DNA from: Myxococcota bacterium
GTDB taxonomy: Bacteria > Myxococcota_C > UBA6777
Length of the DNA: 63,264 nt
Assembly (NCBI GenBank): GCA_023150835.1
Contig: JAKLKB010000046.1
Span: forward strand, 1-63,264
Direction: 5' to 3'
In this document: one piece after another, positions 25,862 to 34,599 of the stretch
Layout: the number at the start of each line of letters is the position of its first letter
How positions within the stretch are numbered: the stretch's first letter is position 1
Notes under the pieces: model-generated
Told to the model about the DNA's origin: nothing
Database searches by the model: none
Seen by the model: only the letters and a program-made list of their open reading frames with translations
Translations under genes and position numbers: made by a program

Positions 25862-28693
25862 TTATGACTGACTTTTGTCTGACTTTTTCTCTTGGAGTCC
25901 ATCGATCGCATCATCCAGAAAGGACAACAATTCGTCGCTGCTTGGAAACGTCTCATGGAAAGACATCTTGTTGGCTCCAAAGCTGTCCAAAAGGCTACTT
26001 CCTCCCCAAGGATCGGCTTCCTCAGTCGGCTTGGAGAGAGCGGGTTCGTCGATCTTTTTGAGCGGCAAGGCGGCTTGATCTTTGGGGGGTGTGGAGTGGT
26101 TGTCTTTGTTTGCGCTGTTTTGTGCAGGAGTGCTCGTTGGAGCCACCGAGACCATCGGCTTTTGGGCAACAGCAGGTGCTTGTGAAGACAAAGACGGCGA
26201 TGGCAACGGCATCTTTTTGTTTTTGGGCGTGGTTTGGATCGCACTGGTTGGGACATCAAGCTCTCCGAAGAGGTCATCGAGCGCCGCAGGAACGGGTGTT
26301 TTTGGCGAAGACGATGACGGAGAGAACTTGGGTGCTGCAACCGTAGAATTCGATGCGATGGGGACTTGGTGTTGTGCAAGAGAGAGAGCTTCTTCGGCCT
26401 GTTTTTGGTGAGCGATCTCTTCGGATTCAGAAGCCATCAAGGGCTTCTCTGGTTGAGAAAGCACAACGGAAAGACGGGGAACTTTTTGCTTGGAGAGGGC
26501 TTGGTAGGTCGCCCACATCGCGTCTTTGTCGTGGATATCGGTCAAGGTTCCAGCCGCCCATTCTTTTTGAGCTTGGGGAGGGAGCGCAAGGGGCAAAGAG
26601 GCCTCGTCGATAGGGACTTCAAAGAGCGGCTTATCGGTGCTGTCTTTGGGCGGGACAGCAAACAGAGCGGCATCGGCATTTTCTGCTGGCACAGAAGTGT
26701 CTTTGGATGCATTGTGTTGAAAGGAAGGAAGATCAAAAAAGGAGGGGGTGATAAACGAAGTCGGTTCGATGCTCGCGATCAGCACCGAAGGTTCCGCCGT
26801 GAGCGGATAGGTCTCGTCTGCAAAAAGATCCTTTTCCTCTGTGTTTGCGAAAAAGTCACTGGGTTCATCCAATGCAGCCGCCTGATCAAGGACGCTTTGA
26901 TTTCGCCGCACAGCATCCTCGGGAGAAAGAACCTTTAATGCTCCGGCAGATCGGGTATCAGGGAACAATTCGTCGGATCTGCGAGGGGCTGCGTTGTTGG
27001 ATTTTGTGGACGTTGTGCCGAGAGCGGATGTTGTGCCGAGAGCGGATGTTGCGTCGAGAGCGGATGTTGCGTCGAGAGCGGATGTTGTATCGAGAGCGGA
27101 TGTTGTATCGAGAGCGGATGTTGCGTCGAGAGCGGATGTTGCGTCGAGAGCGGATGTTGCGGGTACGATGTTGTCCACTCCCTGCAAGGCCGTTGTATCG
27201 ACAGCGAGCATCTCCATCGAAGAGGAAGAGGGCGCAGAAGGCAGAGGATCAGCAAGATGCGCGAGATCAAAAGCATCGGCGAGAGCGTCGGAAAAGGCTT
27301 CGCGAGCGTGTTTTTGCGCATACCCCAGCGAAAGCTCGCCCGAAGGCTGCACGCTCTCATCAAGTTCAAAGGCTTCTTGTGAAACTTCGCCCGCTTGTAC
27401 TTGCTGGATCAAGCGCAGAGCATCTTCGACAACAGACAGATCAGGATCGATCAAAAGCAAAGCCGTGAGTTGCTCTTCGGCTTCTTTATAGCGTTGCTGC
27501 GCGATCAGAGACGTCGCGAATTGATGCGCACACAAAGCGAACTTGTGGTGGAGATCTGCGTTGGACGCCGAAGGTTCGGTGTTTTTGGATGCCTTCAAGA
27601 GATCTCCAAAGATCGACAACGCCTCACGAAATTCGCGTTTGGCAAACAGCGCCTCAGCAAGCGCACGCAACAACGGCGGAGCATCCGCCCGAATTGCTAG
27701 GGCTTGCCGCAACGGCAAGATCGCTCCTGTTGGATCGCCTGCTTCCATCCGATCCAACGCTTTTTCCAACAAAGGCAACTCGGGATGTGCGGAAAGATCT
27801 TGCTCGATGCGCTGGAACCATGCCGCGATCCAGTCGTGGTGTTGTAGACGCAAAACCCGCGCAAAAGCCCCACGAGCTCGAACAATTCGACGCGCAGCCA
27901 AAGCTGCTGTCCCCAAATGAACCCACGCATTCACCCAATAGGGGTTGGTACCCACAGCGCGATTTAAGTAGCGGATCGCGACTTCAGGGCGCCCTGCTTG
28001 AAAAAAAGCCAAGCCTGTATCGTGTTGCAACGGCGCGACGTGCATATATTCGTTGGCCATCGGCTCCAAACGGCGCACACGCACTTGGGGATCTTCGATC
28101 TGCGAGGCTTCTTCAAGGATACGGCCAACCTCCGCATGTTCCTTGATCTGCGCGACATCGCGCCGCGCATACAAAAGCGCCACTTGCCGCTCTGACAAAG
28201 AAGGATCCGCATCACGCAGCAGACGCAGCGCAACATCGGCCTCATCAAGCTGAAAGGACTGCAACGCCAGTTCGGCCCATCGTGCCGCCAAAAAGCCGCA
28301 CTTGGGATGGCGCTGACACAACTCACGCAAGCCTTTCAACCGATCGGGACCCGCCGAAGGAAGGCGCATCCACAGCGCATAAGCACGCGGAGTCAAGCTC
28401 TCGCTTTGCAAAGAAAGCGCAAGCAACAACAAGTCGTGATGGCGTCGCTGTTGTCGCTCAGACATCTGCTCATACAAATTCAAGGCACGCGCAACGTGAT
28501 CGCGCAACAACGCGATCTGAATGAAACCCACCATGACGCTTTCTGCGTTGGGTGTCACTTCGCCTGCTTTCACAAAAGCGGCTTCTGCTTCTTCGAGTTC
28601 CCCTCGTGACAACGCGTCTTGCCCAATCTCCACCCACGCCTGCATCCCGTGACGTGGTTGGAACCACTTCTTGATCACATCTAGTAAACCCAT
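25862..28693 (-). CDS. TPR-rich protein with low-complexity C-terminal half
   Basis: 943 residues from ATG at 28693 with GAGGG about 5 nt upstream (a GTG at 28753 would add 20 residues). The N-terminal ~440 residues are TPR or TPR-like helical hairpins (GELEEAEAAFVKAGEVTPNA, GRPEVAIRYLNRAVGTNPYW, QRYKEAEEQLTALLLIDPDL). The rest is acidic, Ser/Pro-rich and probably disordered, and includes eight copies of a TSALDA/T hexapeptide (DNA 27012-27163). There is no signal peptide or membrane segment. TPR proteins usually assemble complexes; the partner is unknown. The last stretch (SSDELLSFLDDAIDGLQEKK) could be a short binding helix. Confidence 0.8.
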   Translation of the reverse strand: MGLLDVIKKWFQPRHGMQAWVEIGQDALSRGELEEAEAAFVKAGEVTPNAESVMVGFIQIALLRDHVARALNLYEQMSERQQRRHHDLLLLALSLQSESLTPRAYALWMRLPSAGPDRLKGLRELCQRHPKCGFLAARWAELALQSFQLDEADVALRLLRDADPSLSERQVALLYARRDVAQIKEHAEVGRILEEASQIEDPQVRVRRLEPMANEYMHVAPLQHDTGLAFFQAGRPEVAIRYLNRAVGTNPYWVNAWVHLGTAALAARRIVRARGAFARVLRLQHHDWIAAWFQRIEQDLSAHPELPLLEKALDRMEAGDPTGAILPLRQALAIRADAPPLLRALAEALFAKREFREALSIFGDLLKASKNTEPSASNADLHHKFALCAHQFATSLIAQQRYKEAEEQLTALLLIDPDLSVVEDALRLIQQVQAGEVSQEAFELDESVQPSGELSLGYAQKHAREAFSDALADAFDLAHLADPLPSAPSSSSMEMLAVDTTALQGVDNIVPATSALDATSALDATSALDTTSALDTTSALDATSALDATSALGTTSALGTTSTKSNNAAPRRSDELFPDTRSAGALKVLSPEDAVRRNQSVLDQAAALDEPSDFFANTEEKDLFADETYPLTAEPSVLIASIEPTSFITPSFFDLPSFQHNASKDTSVPAENADAALFAVPPKDSTDKPLFEVPIDEASLPLALPPQAQKEWAAGTLTDIHDKDAMWATYQALSKQKVPRLSVVLSQPEKPLMASESEEIAHQKQAEEALSLAQHQVPIASNSTVAAPKFSPSSSSPKTPVPAALDDLFGELDVPTSAIQTTPKNKKMPLPSPSLSSQAPAVAQKPMVSVAPTSTPAQNSANKDNHSTPPKDQAALPLKKIDEPALSKPTEEADPWGGSSLLDSFGANKMSFHETFPSSDELLSFLDDAIDGLQEKKSDKSQS
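27012..27163. repeat. In-frame 18-bp minisatellite in the TPR protein gene
   Basis: Eight tandem copies of an 18-bp unit (plus strand GAGAGCGGATGTTGCGTC and close variants) encode the hexapeptides TSALDA, TSALDT and TSALGT. Copies are nearly identical at the DNA level. Confidence 0.92.
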
Positions 28694-29058
28694 CGCGCCC
28701 TCGCTTCCGGCATCTTGGCGTATATCCTTGTTGCTTGTTGTCTCGGTTCCCACGCAAACCCCACTCTATAACACACCTCGCACAACTTTGACAGCCCAAG
28801 ACACAAACACACCACAAATCCCCCTCCCCACCGACTACACTTCCGCCCAATACCACCTCCTCCGTCGCCTCGCCCTTCCGACCACCACCTCCTTGATCAC
28901 GAAACGCAACTTCTTCTTTTCGCTTGCCGATATTCTTTGCGCCATACACAAGACCCCACACGCTCCTGCGATCTTTGCTCTTGATCTCGTTGGGGTCTCT
29001 CTTTTATACTCTCAAAAATCAAACGGTTCCCATCCACCCAAAGCCCAAGGAGGCGACC
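28694..29058. other. Divergent intergenic region
   Basis: 365 bp between the TPR gene and the transglutaminase-like gene. It carries the promoter listed at 28981-29010. Nothing else could be assigned. Confidence 0.5.
28981..29010 (+). promoter_or_regulatory. Sigma-70-like promoter of the EF-hand/transglutaminase-like gene
   Basis: TTGATC at 28981-28986 and TATACT at 29005-29010 are spaced by 18 bp and lie about 50 bp upstream of the ATG at 29059. Confidence 0.5.
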
Positions 29059-31329
29059 ATGTCCGATAAACTGACCATCCGTGACTCCAGCATCGCTCGT
29101 GCTTATGAAGCCCTCAACCGCAACCAAATCAACAAAGAAGACGCCCAAAAACTGATCGATGCTGCCAAAGACAACGGCAGCATTAGCTCCACCGAAAAAG
29201 AAGAACTCAACTGGATCCTCTACAAACACCAAGACAACTTTAGCGCAGATGCACGCGCTCATCTCGCCCAATCTTTGGGCCTCTCCGCAAACAACGGTCG
29301 CATCGCTCTCCCTTCTCTTTACCTTCGCGACTCAGGCCTGCGCCAAGAACTTTCCAAAGCCCTTGCCGACAACAACATCAGCAAAAGTGACGTCACCGCA
29401 CTCCTCAATTCGGCCCGTGATGGCGGAAAGATCACCACCTCCGAGCGTGGCGAGCTTCTGACGATCCTCAATCGATTGGGCGAAAAATTCGATGGAGACG
29501 CACGTTCGGCCCTCGCACAATCCCTTGGTGTGACGCTCCCCGAACCCACCCCCGGCCCCGGCCCGACTCCCGGCCCCAATCCCCAAACCCCTCCCAAAAA
29601 TGTATCTTCGCTCGTCGGGAACCCCCGCGAGATCAACAATCTCAATGAATTCGCCGACAAGTTTCGCGCCAAGCTCGAATCCGTCAAGTCTGATCTCGTC
29701 GGTCATCCCGGCCTCACCGACGATCAAAAAGCCGATCGAATGTTTGAGTTCTTCAAGCCTTACGGCGAACAATTCCACCAATTGTCCGAAAATGCAGGCG
29801 CAGAAAAAACCCGCACCGCGATGACCGCTGTCGAAGCTCAACTGAAAGAAGTCGGTTTTGGTTCTGTCCTCAACAAAGACGATGACAAAGACGGCATGAC
29901 TATGGCCCGCGAGATTATGCGCGGCACCGATCCCAAGCGCTTCTCCGCTGTCGCTGACAGCGTGAGCTGGACCACCACCTACTGGCCGATGGCTGGCAAC
30001 GGACGCGGTACAGACGGCGATGTATCGAGTAACCTGTGGGCCAAAGGCGGCGCACTTGACAAACTCGATGTCCTCAACCGCGAACGCGGCAACGACACAG
30101 GCGCAAAAGCCCTTGATTTTGAACGCAAACCCGCTCTCAACTGGTTGATCGGCAGCAAAGACACGGGACACTACATCCCCGACTCTGATCTCAGCGAAAC
30201 CAACGCAGAACGCACCACAGGCGTGGATTTCGATGGCGATGGCCGCATCACCGACGGCGTCAAAGCCGACTTCCTCGACGGCCAAGGCAACTTTGCTGCG
30301 ATCTCCAGCCGCGATCAACTCGTCCCCAAACTTGACGGCCAAACCCTCAAGCGTCAAATGGTCACAGAAAACGGCCAAAACACCGTCAAATACTTCCGCT
30401 CCAATGGTGCAGAAGTGACGGGTGCAGATCGCGCTCGTGTCGTCCTGACCAACCCCAACGCAGACGGAAAAGCCGAAAAAACCATGGATGTCGGCTGGTG
30501 GGGCTCTTGCGACAAAGTCGCCCTTGCAGGCATCCTCTTTGAAGCCCCCGTCAAAGAATCCGTCGTCGTGGATGGCGTGACCTTCACCAAACAAGATATG
30601 CTCGGCCTCTTGACGGTGATCGCAGACAGCCAAGCCAAAGGAAACGACTTTGTGGGCAACCGCTACGACAACCGCCCCGATATCCTCGTGACCAAAGACG
30701 GCAAGCAACTCTCTGGCAAGCTCATGACCGACGGCATCGAGTTTGAAACCAACGGGATGTGGCGCTGGAGCGGCGATTACACCGTCCTCAACAGCGTGGA
30801 CAAAGAGATCAAATTCCAAGACTACGCCACAGGCGAGATCAAAACCTTCCCCGCTGATCAAATCAAACACCTCGCCCGCGAAGACAAAGCCGATATGAGC
30901 GCAGGCGAATTCAACAAAACCATCATGGATTGGCTGCAATCGGGCCGTTCCGCTGCGATGGACCGCGATGCTGGCGACCACGTTTGGAACTACAACTTCT
31001 GGAAAGCTGAACGCGCCGAAGTCAGCAAGCCTTGGAACGTCAGCAATGCCGCTGAGCTTCGCGGATTCAACGGCGAAGTTAAAAATCCCGACAACGTCAA
31101 ATTCTACGAAACCGACGTGTACTTCGGCGAATCCAACTACCCCCGCACCTACCGCTACTGGGTCGAAACCGACACCGCAGGCAAAGAGATCAACAGCGGT
31201 TGGAACGGTGAAAACCCTGACTTCCTCTGGCGTCCCACCGGCTTCAACAACTGGAGCGGCCCCAACACACGCAACCCCTTCGTCAAACCCGAACTCGTCA
31301 AAGAAATCTACAACAAATTCTTTGAGTGA
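29059..31329 (+). CDS. Transglutaminase-elicitor-like protein with duplicated N-terminal helical module and EF-hand-like loops
   Basis: 756 residues from ATG at 29059, with AAGGAGG upstream. Residues ~9-75 and ~90-157 are two copies of a helical module, each ending DARxxLAQSLGL/V. A Pro/Gly-rich hinge follows (~160-185). Two acidic loops look like calcium-binding EF-hand loops: NKDDDKDGMT (~274) and DFDGDGRITDG (~390). The C-terminal half contains GWWGSCDKVALAG (Cys ~484) and later GDHVWNYNFWKAE, which I read as a match to transglutaminase-elicitor-type Cys proteases/acyltransferases. That match is from memory of the family pattern and needs a profile search; the catalytic His and Asp are not assigned. 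No signal peptide is visible. Confidence 0.7.
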   Translation: MSDKLTIRDSSIARAYEALNRNQINKEDAQKLIDAAKDNGSISSTEKEELNWILYKHQDNFSADARAHLAQSLGLSANNGRIALPSLYLRDSGLRQELSKALADNNISKSDVTALLNSARDGGKITTSERGELLTILNRLGEKFDGDARSALAQSLGVTLPEPTPGPGPTPGPNPQTPPKNVSSLVGNPREINNLNEFADKFRAKLESVKSDLVGHPGLTDDQKADRMFEFFKPYGEQFHQLSENAGAEKTRTAMTAVEAQLKEVGFGSVLNKDDDKDGMTMAREIMRGTDPKRFSAVADSVSWTTTYWPMAGNGRGTDGDVSSNLWAKGGALDKLDVLNRERGNDTGAKALDFERKPALNWLIGSKDTGHYIPDSDLSETNAERTTGVDFDGDGRITDGVKADFLDGQGNFAAISSRDQLVPKLDGQTLKRQMVTENGQNTVKYFRSNGAEVTGADRARVVLTNPNADGKAEKTMDVGWWGSCDKVALAGILFEAPVKESVVVDGVTFTKQDMLGLLTVIADSQAKGNDFVGNRYDNRPDILVTKDGKQLSGKLMTDGIEFETNGMWRWSGDYTVLNSVDKEIKFQDYATGEIKTFPADQIKHLAREDKADMSAGEFNKTIMDWLQSGRSAAMDRDAGDHVWNYNFWKAERAEVSKPWNVSNAAELRGFNGEVKNPDNVKFYETDVYFGESNYPRTYRYWVETDTAGKEINSGWNGENPDFLWRPTGFNNWSGPNTRNPFVKPELVKEIYNKFFE

Positions 31330-31549
31330 TCCTCGCCTCTCCAAACTGATCTCCCCCTCTTTCCGCTGCCTTCATCCTCCCCCCCCTCATCTGCCACGAA
31401 CGCTTTTGCGTCCACACGATCTCGATTTGTGCAGCAGAGCGACTCGCCCACCGGTCGGGCCTCTTTACCACAAACGCTTTTGCGATCACGCAATCCCTTC
31501 TTCACCGCTTTCCCAAGCGCTCCACATCGCGAGCTGCAAGGAGGCTTTC

Positions 31550-32854
31550 TTGCACAGCAACTCCGTCAGCAATTTTTATCTCCAAGAAGTCCTCGCCAAA
31601 AAAGAAGAGCACACCCCATCCCCCATCCCCATCCGCATCACGGGCATGGGTCCTTTTAAGCGCGTGGTGGTTCCGCCCAACGTCTACGTCGTTCACACCC
31701 GCCAAGGCTACGAAAAGCCCCTTCACATCGGGCTGGGCATCTCCTTTCGCTACAATCCCTACAAAGACGCTTTTCTGGTGATCCCCGCCACACTTCAAAC
31801 CATCCTAATCAACGCCCGAAGCATCTGCCGCGAACGCCAAGGGATCCTCGTCCAAGCCTACGTCCAATGGATCATCGACGATATCGAAACGGCTTATCGA
31901 CGACTCGACTTCTCCAACCCCGAAGATCCGACCGCGACCGTCCGCGAACAACTGCGCGAACAAGCCGAAGCCACCATCAAAGACAAAGTCAGCACCATGA
32001 GCATCGATGAAGTCCTCTCCGACAAAGGCTCGATCATGCTTGAGATGACTCACCGCCTGCGCGAAGTGGCCGAAGGTTCGGGCTCTGGACTCGGTCTCAA
32101 GATCGTCACCGTACAGATCAAAGAAGCCGTCATCAGTTCGGGGCGTCTTTGGGAAAATCTCCAGCAGCCCTTTCGTGCAGAAAAAGAACAGGCCGCCCGC
32201 CTCGCTGATATCGAACGCGAACGTGTGCTTGCCCTCCAAGAACAACAAAACCAAACCGCCACCGAAAAAGCCCTGATCGCCACCCAAGAAGAACTTGCTC
32301 AGCTTCGATCCACCCAAGAAGCCGATGCCTTCGACCGCGAACTACGCGAAGAAGAGCGACGACAACAAGCACGCCTTGAAAGCGAACAGCGCCGCATCAC
32401 CCTCGAACACCAGATCCAACAAGAACGCGAAGAAACCGAACTCGCCGCCGAGATCGCACAAATCGAACGCAAGATCCGCCGTTACCAAGAACAACAAACC
32501 GAGATCACCGCACAGATCGCTCACCAAAAGATCGCCCACCCACTCCAAGAACTCCTCACCCAACACAGCGAAGAACTCCGCACCTTCCAAGCGCACGCCG
32601 AAGACAAGCGCGAAACCTTACGGCTCCAACAAGCCCGTCTCTTGCGCGAGATCGAAAACTTGATCAGCCAAGAACGCCTCCAAGAACGCCTGATCGAACA
32701 ACTCCCCACCATCGCCCAACATCTCCCCTCCCCCGAACACCTCGAACAGATCCAGATCAGCGGCCCAAACGACAGCCCCACCGCTCTTGCCCCGTTCTTT
32801 GCGCTACTTTCCAAACTGCGCGACCTGCTCAACCCTCCCGCCTCACCGTCCTGA
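31550..32854 (+). CDS. SPFH/Band 7 (flotillin-like) protein with long coiled coil
   Basis: 434 residues from a TTG at 31550, chosen because AAGGAGG lies 5 nt upstream and no ATG fits. Residues ~20-210 form an SPFH domain (FKRVVVPPNVYVVHTRQG, YVQWIIDDIETAYRRLDF, VSTMSIDEVLSDKGSIMLEM, GLGLKIVTVQIKEAVIS). Residues ~215-400 are a charged coiled coil rich in Glu, Arg and Gln. No clear N-terminal membrane anchor is present, so it may associate peripherally with membranes, as some flotillins do. Such proteins organise membrane microdomains as large oligomers. It follows the transglutaminase-like gene on the same strand after 220 bp. Confidence 0.87.
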   Translation: MHSNSVSNFYLQEVLAKKEEHTPSPIPIRITGMGPFKRVVVPPNVYVVHTRQGYEKPLHIGLGISFRYNPYKDAFLVIPATLQTILINARSICRERQGILVQAYVQWIIDDIETAYRRLDFSNPEDPTATVREQLREQAEATIKDKVSTMSIDEVLSDKGSIMLEMTHRLREVAEGSGSGLGLKIVTVQIKEAVISSGRLWENLQQPFRAEKEQAARLADIERERVLALQEQQNQTATEKALIATQEELAQLRSTQEADAFDRELREEERRQQARLESEQRRITLEHQIQQEREETELAAEIAQIERKIRRYQEQQTEITAQIAHQKIAHPLQELLTQHSEELRTFQAHAEDKRETLRLQQARLLREIENLISQERLQERLIEQLPTIAQHLPSPEHLEQIQISGPNDSPTALAPFFALLSKLRDLLNPPASPS

Positions 32855-32909
32855 TCGCTCTCCGTTCGCACCATGCCAACGAGCAGGTTGTGTGGGACTT
32901 TTGTGCTTG

Positions 32910-33030
32910 TGGGGTTTCACCCCACACCCCACAAGGGAGCAAAGCCCCCTTGACCCCGTGTTGGCAGAACGAGCATTCGTTTTTCAAACCTGCGACGACT
33001 CCGCTTGACAAAGCGCGAACACGGCTTTTT
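32910..33030 (+). terminator. Repeat R2 copy 2, terminator-like
   Basis: Begins with the hairpin TGGGGTTTCACCCCA (32910-32924) and contains CCGTGTT (32956-32962) paired with AACACGG (33018-33024), followed by CTTTTT. It lies just downstream of the SPFH gene on the same strand. Intrinsic terminator function is inferred; the long loop makes efficiency uncertain. Confidence 0.55.
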
Positions 33031-33068
33031 CAATCCACCGCATCACTTTTTTCTTTTTCTATCGGATA

Positions 33069-33299
33069 ATACGATATCCGAGTGAAGTGTACACGGAGGG
33101 TCGTGCGGAGACGCCCGATTATCGGGCAGCCACAGGGGGCTGCCCCTACATTTTTACGATCACACTATGGGCGGATTTCGTATAATACGATATCCGGAAG
33201 AAGCGTACACAAAGCATCATTCGGAGACGCCCGATTATCGGGCAGCCACAGGGGGCTGCCCCTACATTTTTACGATCACACTATGGGCGGATTTCGTAT
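33069..33299. repeat. Dispersed ~116-bp repeat R1, two tandem copies
   Basis: Copies at 33069-33184 and 33185-33299 both run from ATACGATATCCG to GGGCGGATTTCGTATA and share an identical central GGGCAGCCACAGGGGGCTGC stem. The copies differ mainly in the ~30 bp after the left end. The head-to-tail arrangement without spacing suggests tandem duplication or repeated insertion. Confidence 0.88.
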
Positions 33300-33309
33300 A
33301 AGTCCCGCT

Positions 33310-34551
33310 CTATTTGGTTTTCTTAGAGTCTTCCAAAAATTCAAACGTGCGTCCAAGAGAAGCCTGAACGAAAAAGCCCAGCACCAGATCAGCGGTCTTC
33401 ACTTCGGCGATCATACGCCCATCCATCCCAAGCATAAGCAGCCACGCCATCGCCTTTTCCAACGGAACCCCCGGCAACATATGGCCACCTTGACGAAAAG
33501 ACCACAGCAGCGTGGGATGCTTGCAACGCTTGGGATAGAACAAGATATCGATGCCTCCCGCCTTTTCGGTTTCAGGCGGGCGTATCCCCGTGAAAGGCCC
33601 CTCTTTGCGCACCACACAGCCGTTGTGTTCGGCCCAGTATGCCAAGGTCTCGCGTGTAGGAACAAACACTTGCTTTTTGCCGCTACGTCGGCCTGCTGAT
33701 GGGATCAGCGCGTCTTTCTCGCCATGAACCAACAGAACAGGAAGCGGCGATCCGACGGGCTTTTGCGCAAGCCGCTCTGCCGAGATCGCGCCTGAGATCG
33801 CCACAACACCCCCAAAGGGCTGCTTTTCAAGCGCAGCAACGGACATCACCATCGCTGCACCGTTCGAATGTCCTGCCCAAAAAACCATCTTTGGATCGAT
33901 CTGGTAAGTCTTGCAAAGGAGACTGACCAACCCCCGTAACCACGGGCGTTGCTGCGGTATCCCCAACGCCTTTGTTGTCTCAGGGCGGCTTCCGTCATTC
34001 CACAAACGACGCACCATGTCCTCCCCGCTCCCTGCGCTTGGAAACACCACCAACCATCCCAACTCTTGGGCTTTTGGATAAAAGGACTGCGCCAACCAGC
34101 GCTCATAGATCCGCCCCGTAAAACCCGCTCCATGCAAAAACATAACAAGGCCCGTCGGACGCGACATCCGCCTTCTTTCGGGCAGGAACAGACGATACGA
34201 AGACGTGTGGCCTTCCGCCGAAAACACTTGATCTTGGATCGTCCCCCAGCTCGTGCGCATCGGCTTTTCAAGCATCGCTTGATCCCGAACAGCGTAGTGC
34301 AACAGCCCCAGATGAACGACCCCAACCAGCACAAGCCCCCACAAAACCCCCGTCCCCCCAAGCACAAGGCGTCGCCAAAGCAAACGCGCAGGATACCAGC
34401 CTCGAAAAGCTCCGATCCACGGACACCCCAGCGCCATCATCCCCAGCACGACCCAGCCCCACGCTGCACGCAAAAAGATCAGCTCCTTGATCCCCCATCC
34501 CACACTCACCAGCCCCACCACACCGCACAAACCCAACACCACATGCCGCAT
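33310..34551 (-). CDS. LpqC/polyhydroxybutyrate-depolymerase-like esterase with N-terminal membrane domain
   Basis: 413 residues from ATG at 34551 with GGAGAGGAG upstream. Three hydrophobic segments occupy ~1-90. The rest is an alpha/beta hydrolase of the CE1/LpqC family: VMFLHGAGFTGRIY (oxyanion region), the nucleophile elbow GHSNGAAM, the acid in HGEKDALIP and the His in GGHMLPG, completing a Ser-Asp-His triad. The hydrolase domain would be on the periplasmic side if the N-terminus is cytoplasmic with three passes. The substrate is an ester, possibly a polyester or feruloyl-type compound; this cannot be decided. It is followed by R1 repeats at its 3' end and lies 48 bp after the OM barrel gene. 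Confidence 0.85.
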   Translation of the reverse strand: MRHVVLGLCGVVGLVSVGWGIKELIFLRAAWGWVVLGMMALGCPWIGAFRGWYPARLLWRRLVLGGTGVLWGLVLVGVVHLGLLHYAVRDQAMLEKPMRTSWGTIQDQVFSAEGHTSSYRLFLPERRRMSRPTGLVMFLHGAGFTGRIYERWLAQSFYPKAQELGWLVVFPSAGSGEDMVRRLWNDGSRPETTKALGIPQQRPWLRGLVSLLCKTYQIDPKMVFWAGHSNGAAMVMSVAALEKQPFGGVVAISGAISAERLAQKPVGSPLPVLLVHGEKDALIPSAGRRSGKKQVFVPTRETLAYWAEHNGCVVRKEGPFTGIRPPETEKAGGIDILFYPKRCKHPTLLWSFRQGGHMLPGVPLEKAMAWLLMLGMDGRMIAEVKTADLVLGFFVQASLGRTFEFLEDSKKTK

Positions 34552-34599
34552 CGATTTCTCCTCTCCTAGGAGTTGTACGAAAGCCGATCGGATAAGAAG

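Larger units (their letters stand above)
32855..33309. other. Repeat-filled intergenic region
   Basis: 455 bp between convergent genes, containing an R2 repeat and two tandem R1 repeats. No gene is supported. Confidence 0.7.

Noticed and set aside
28671-29069. 132-codon plus-strand frame upstream of the transglutaminase-like gene
   Set aside because: It overlaps the start of the TPR gene and the promoter at 28981; no SD or motif.
29332-31344. 670-codon open frame antisense to the transglutaminase-like gene
   Set aside because: It mirrors the biased codon use of the plus-strand gene; it lacks an SD site and any known motif, whereas the plus strand has promoter, SD and clear domains.
31330-31549. 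Possible small gene between the transglutaminase-like and SPFH genes
   Set aside because: Only short frames without SD are present; the SD at 31538 belongs to the TTG start of the SPFH gene.
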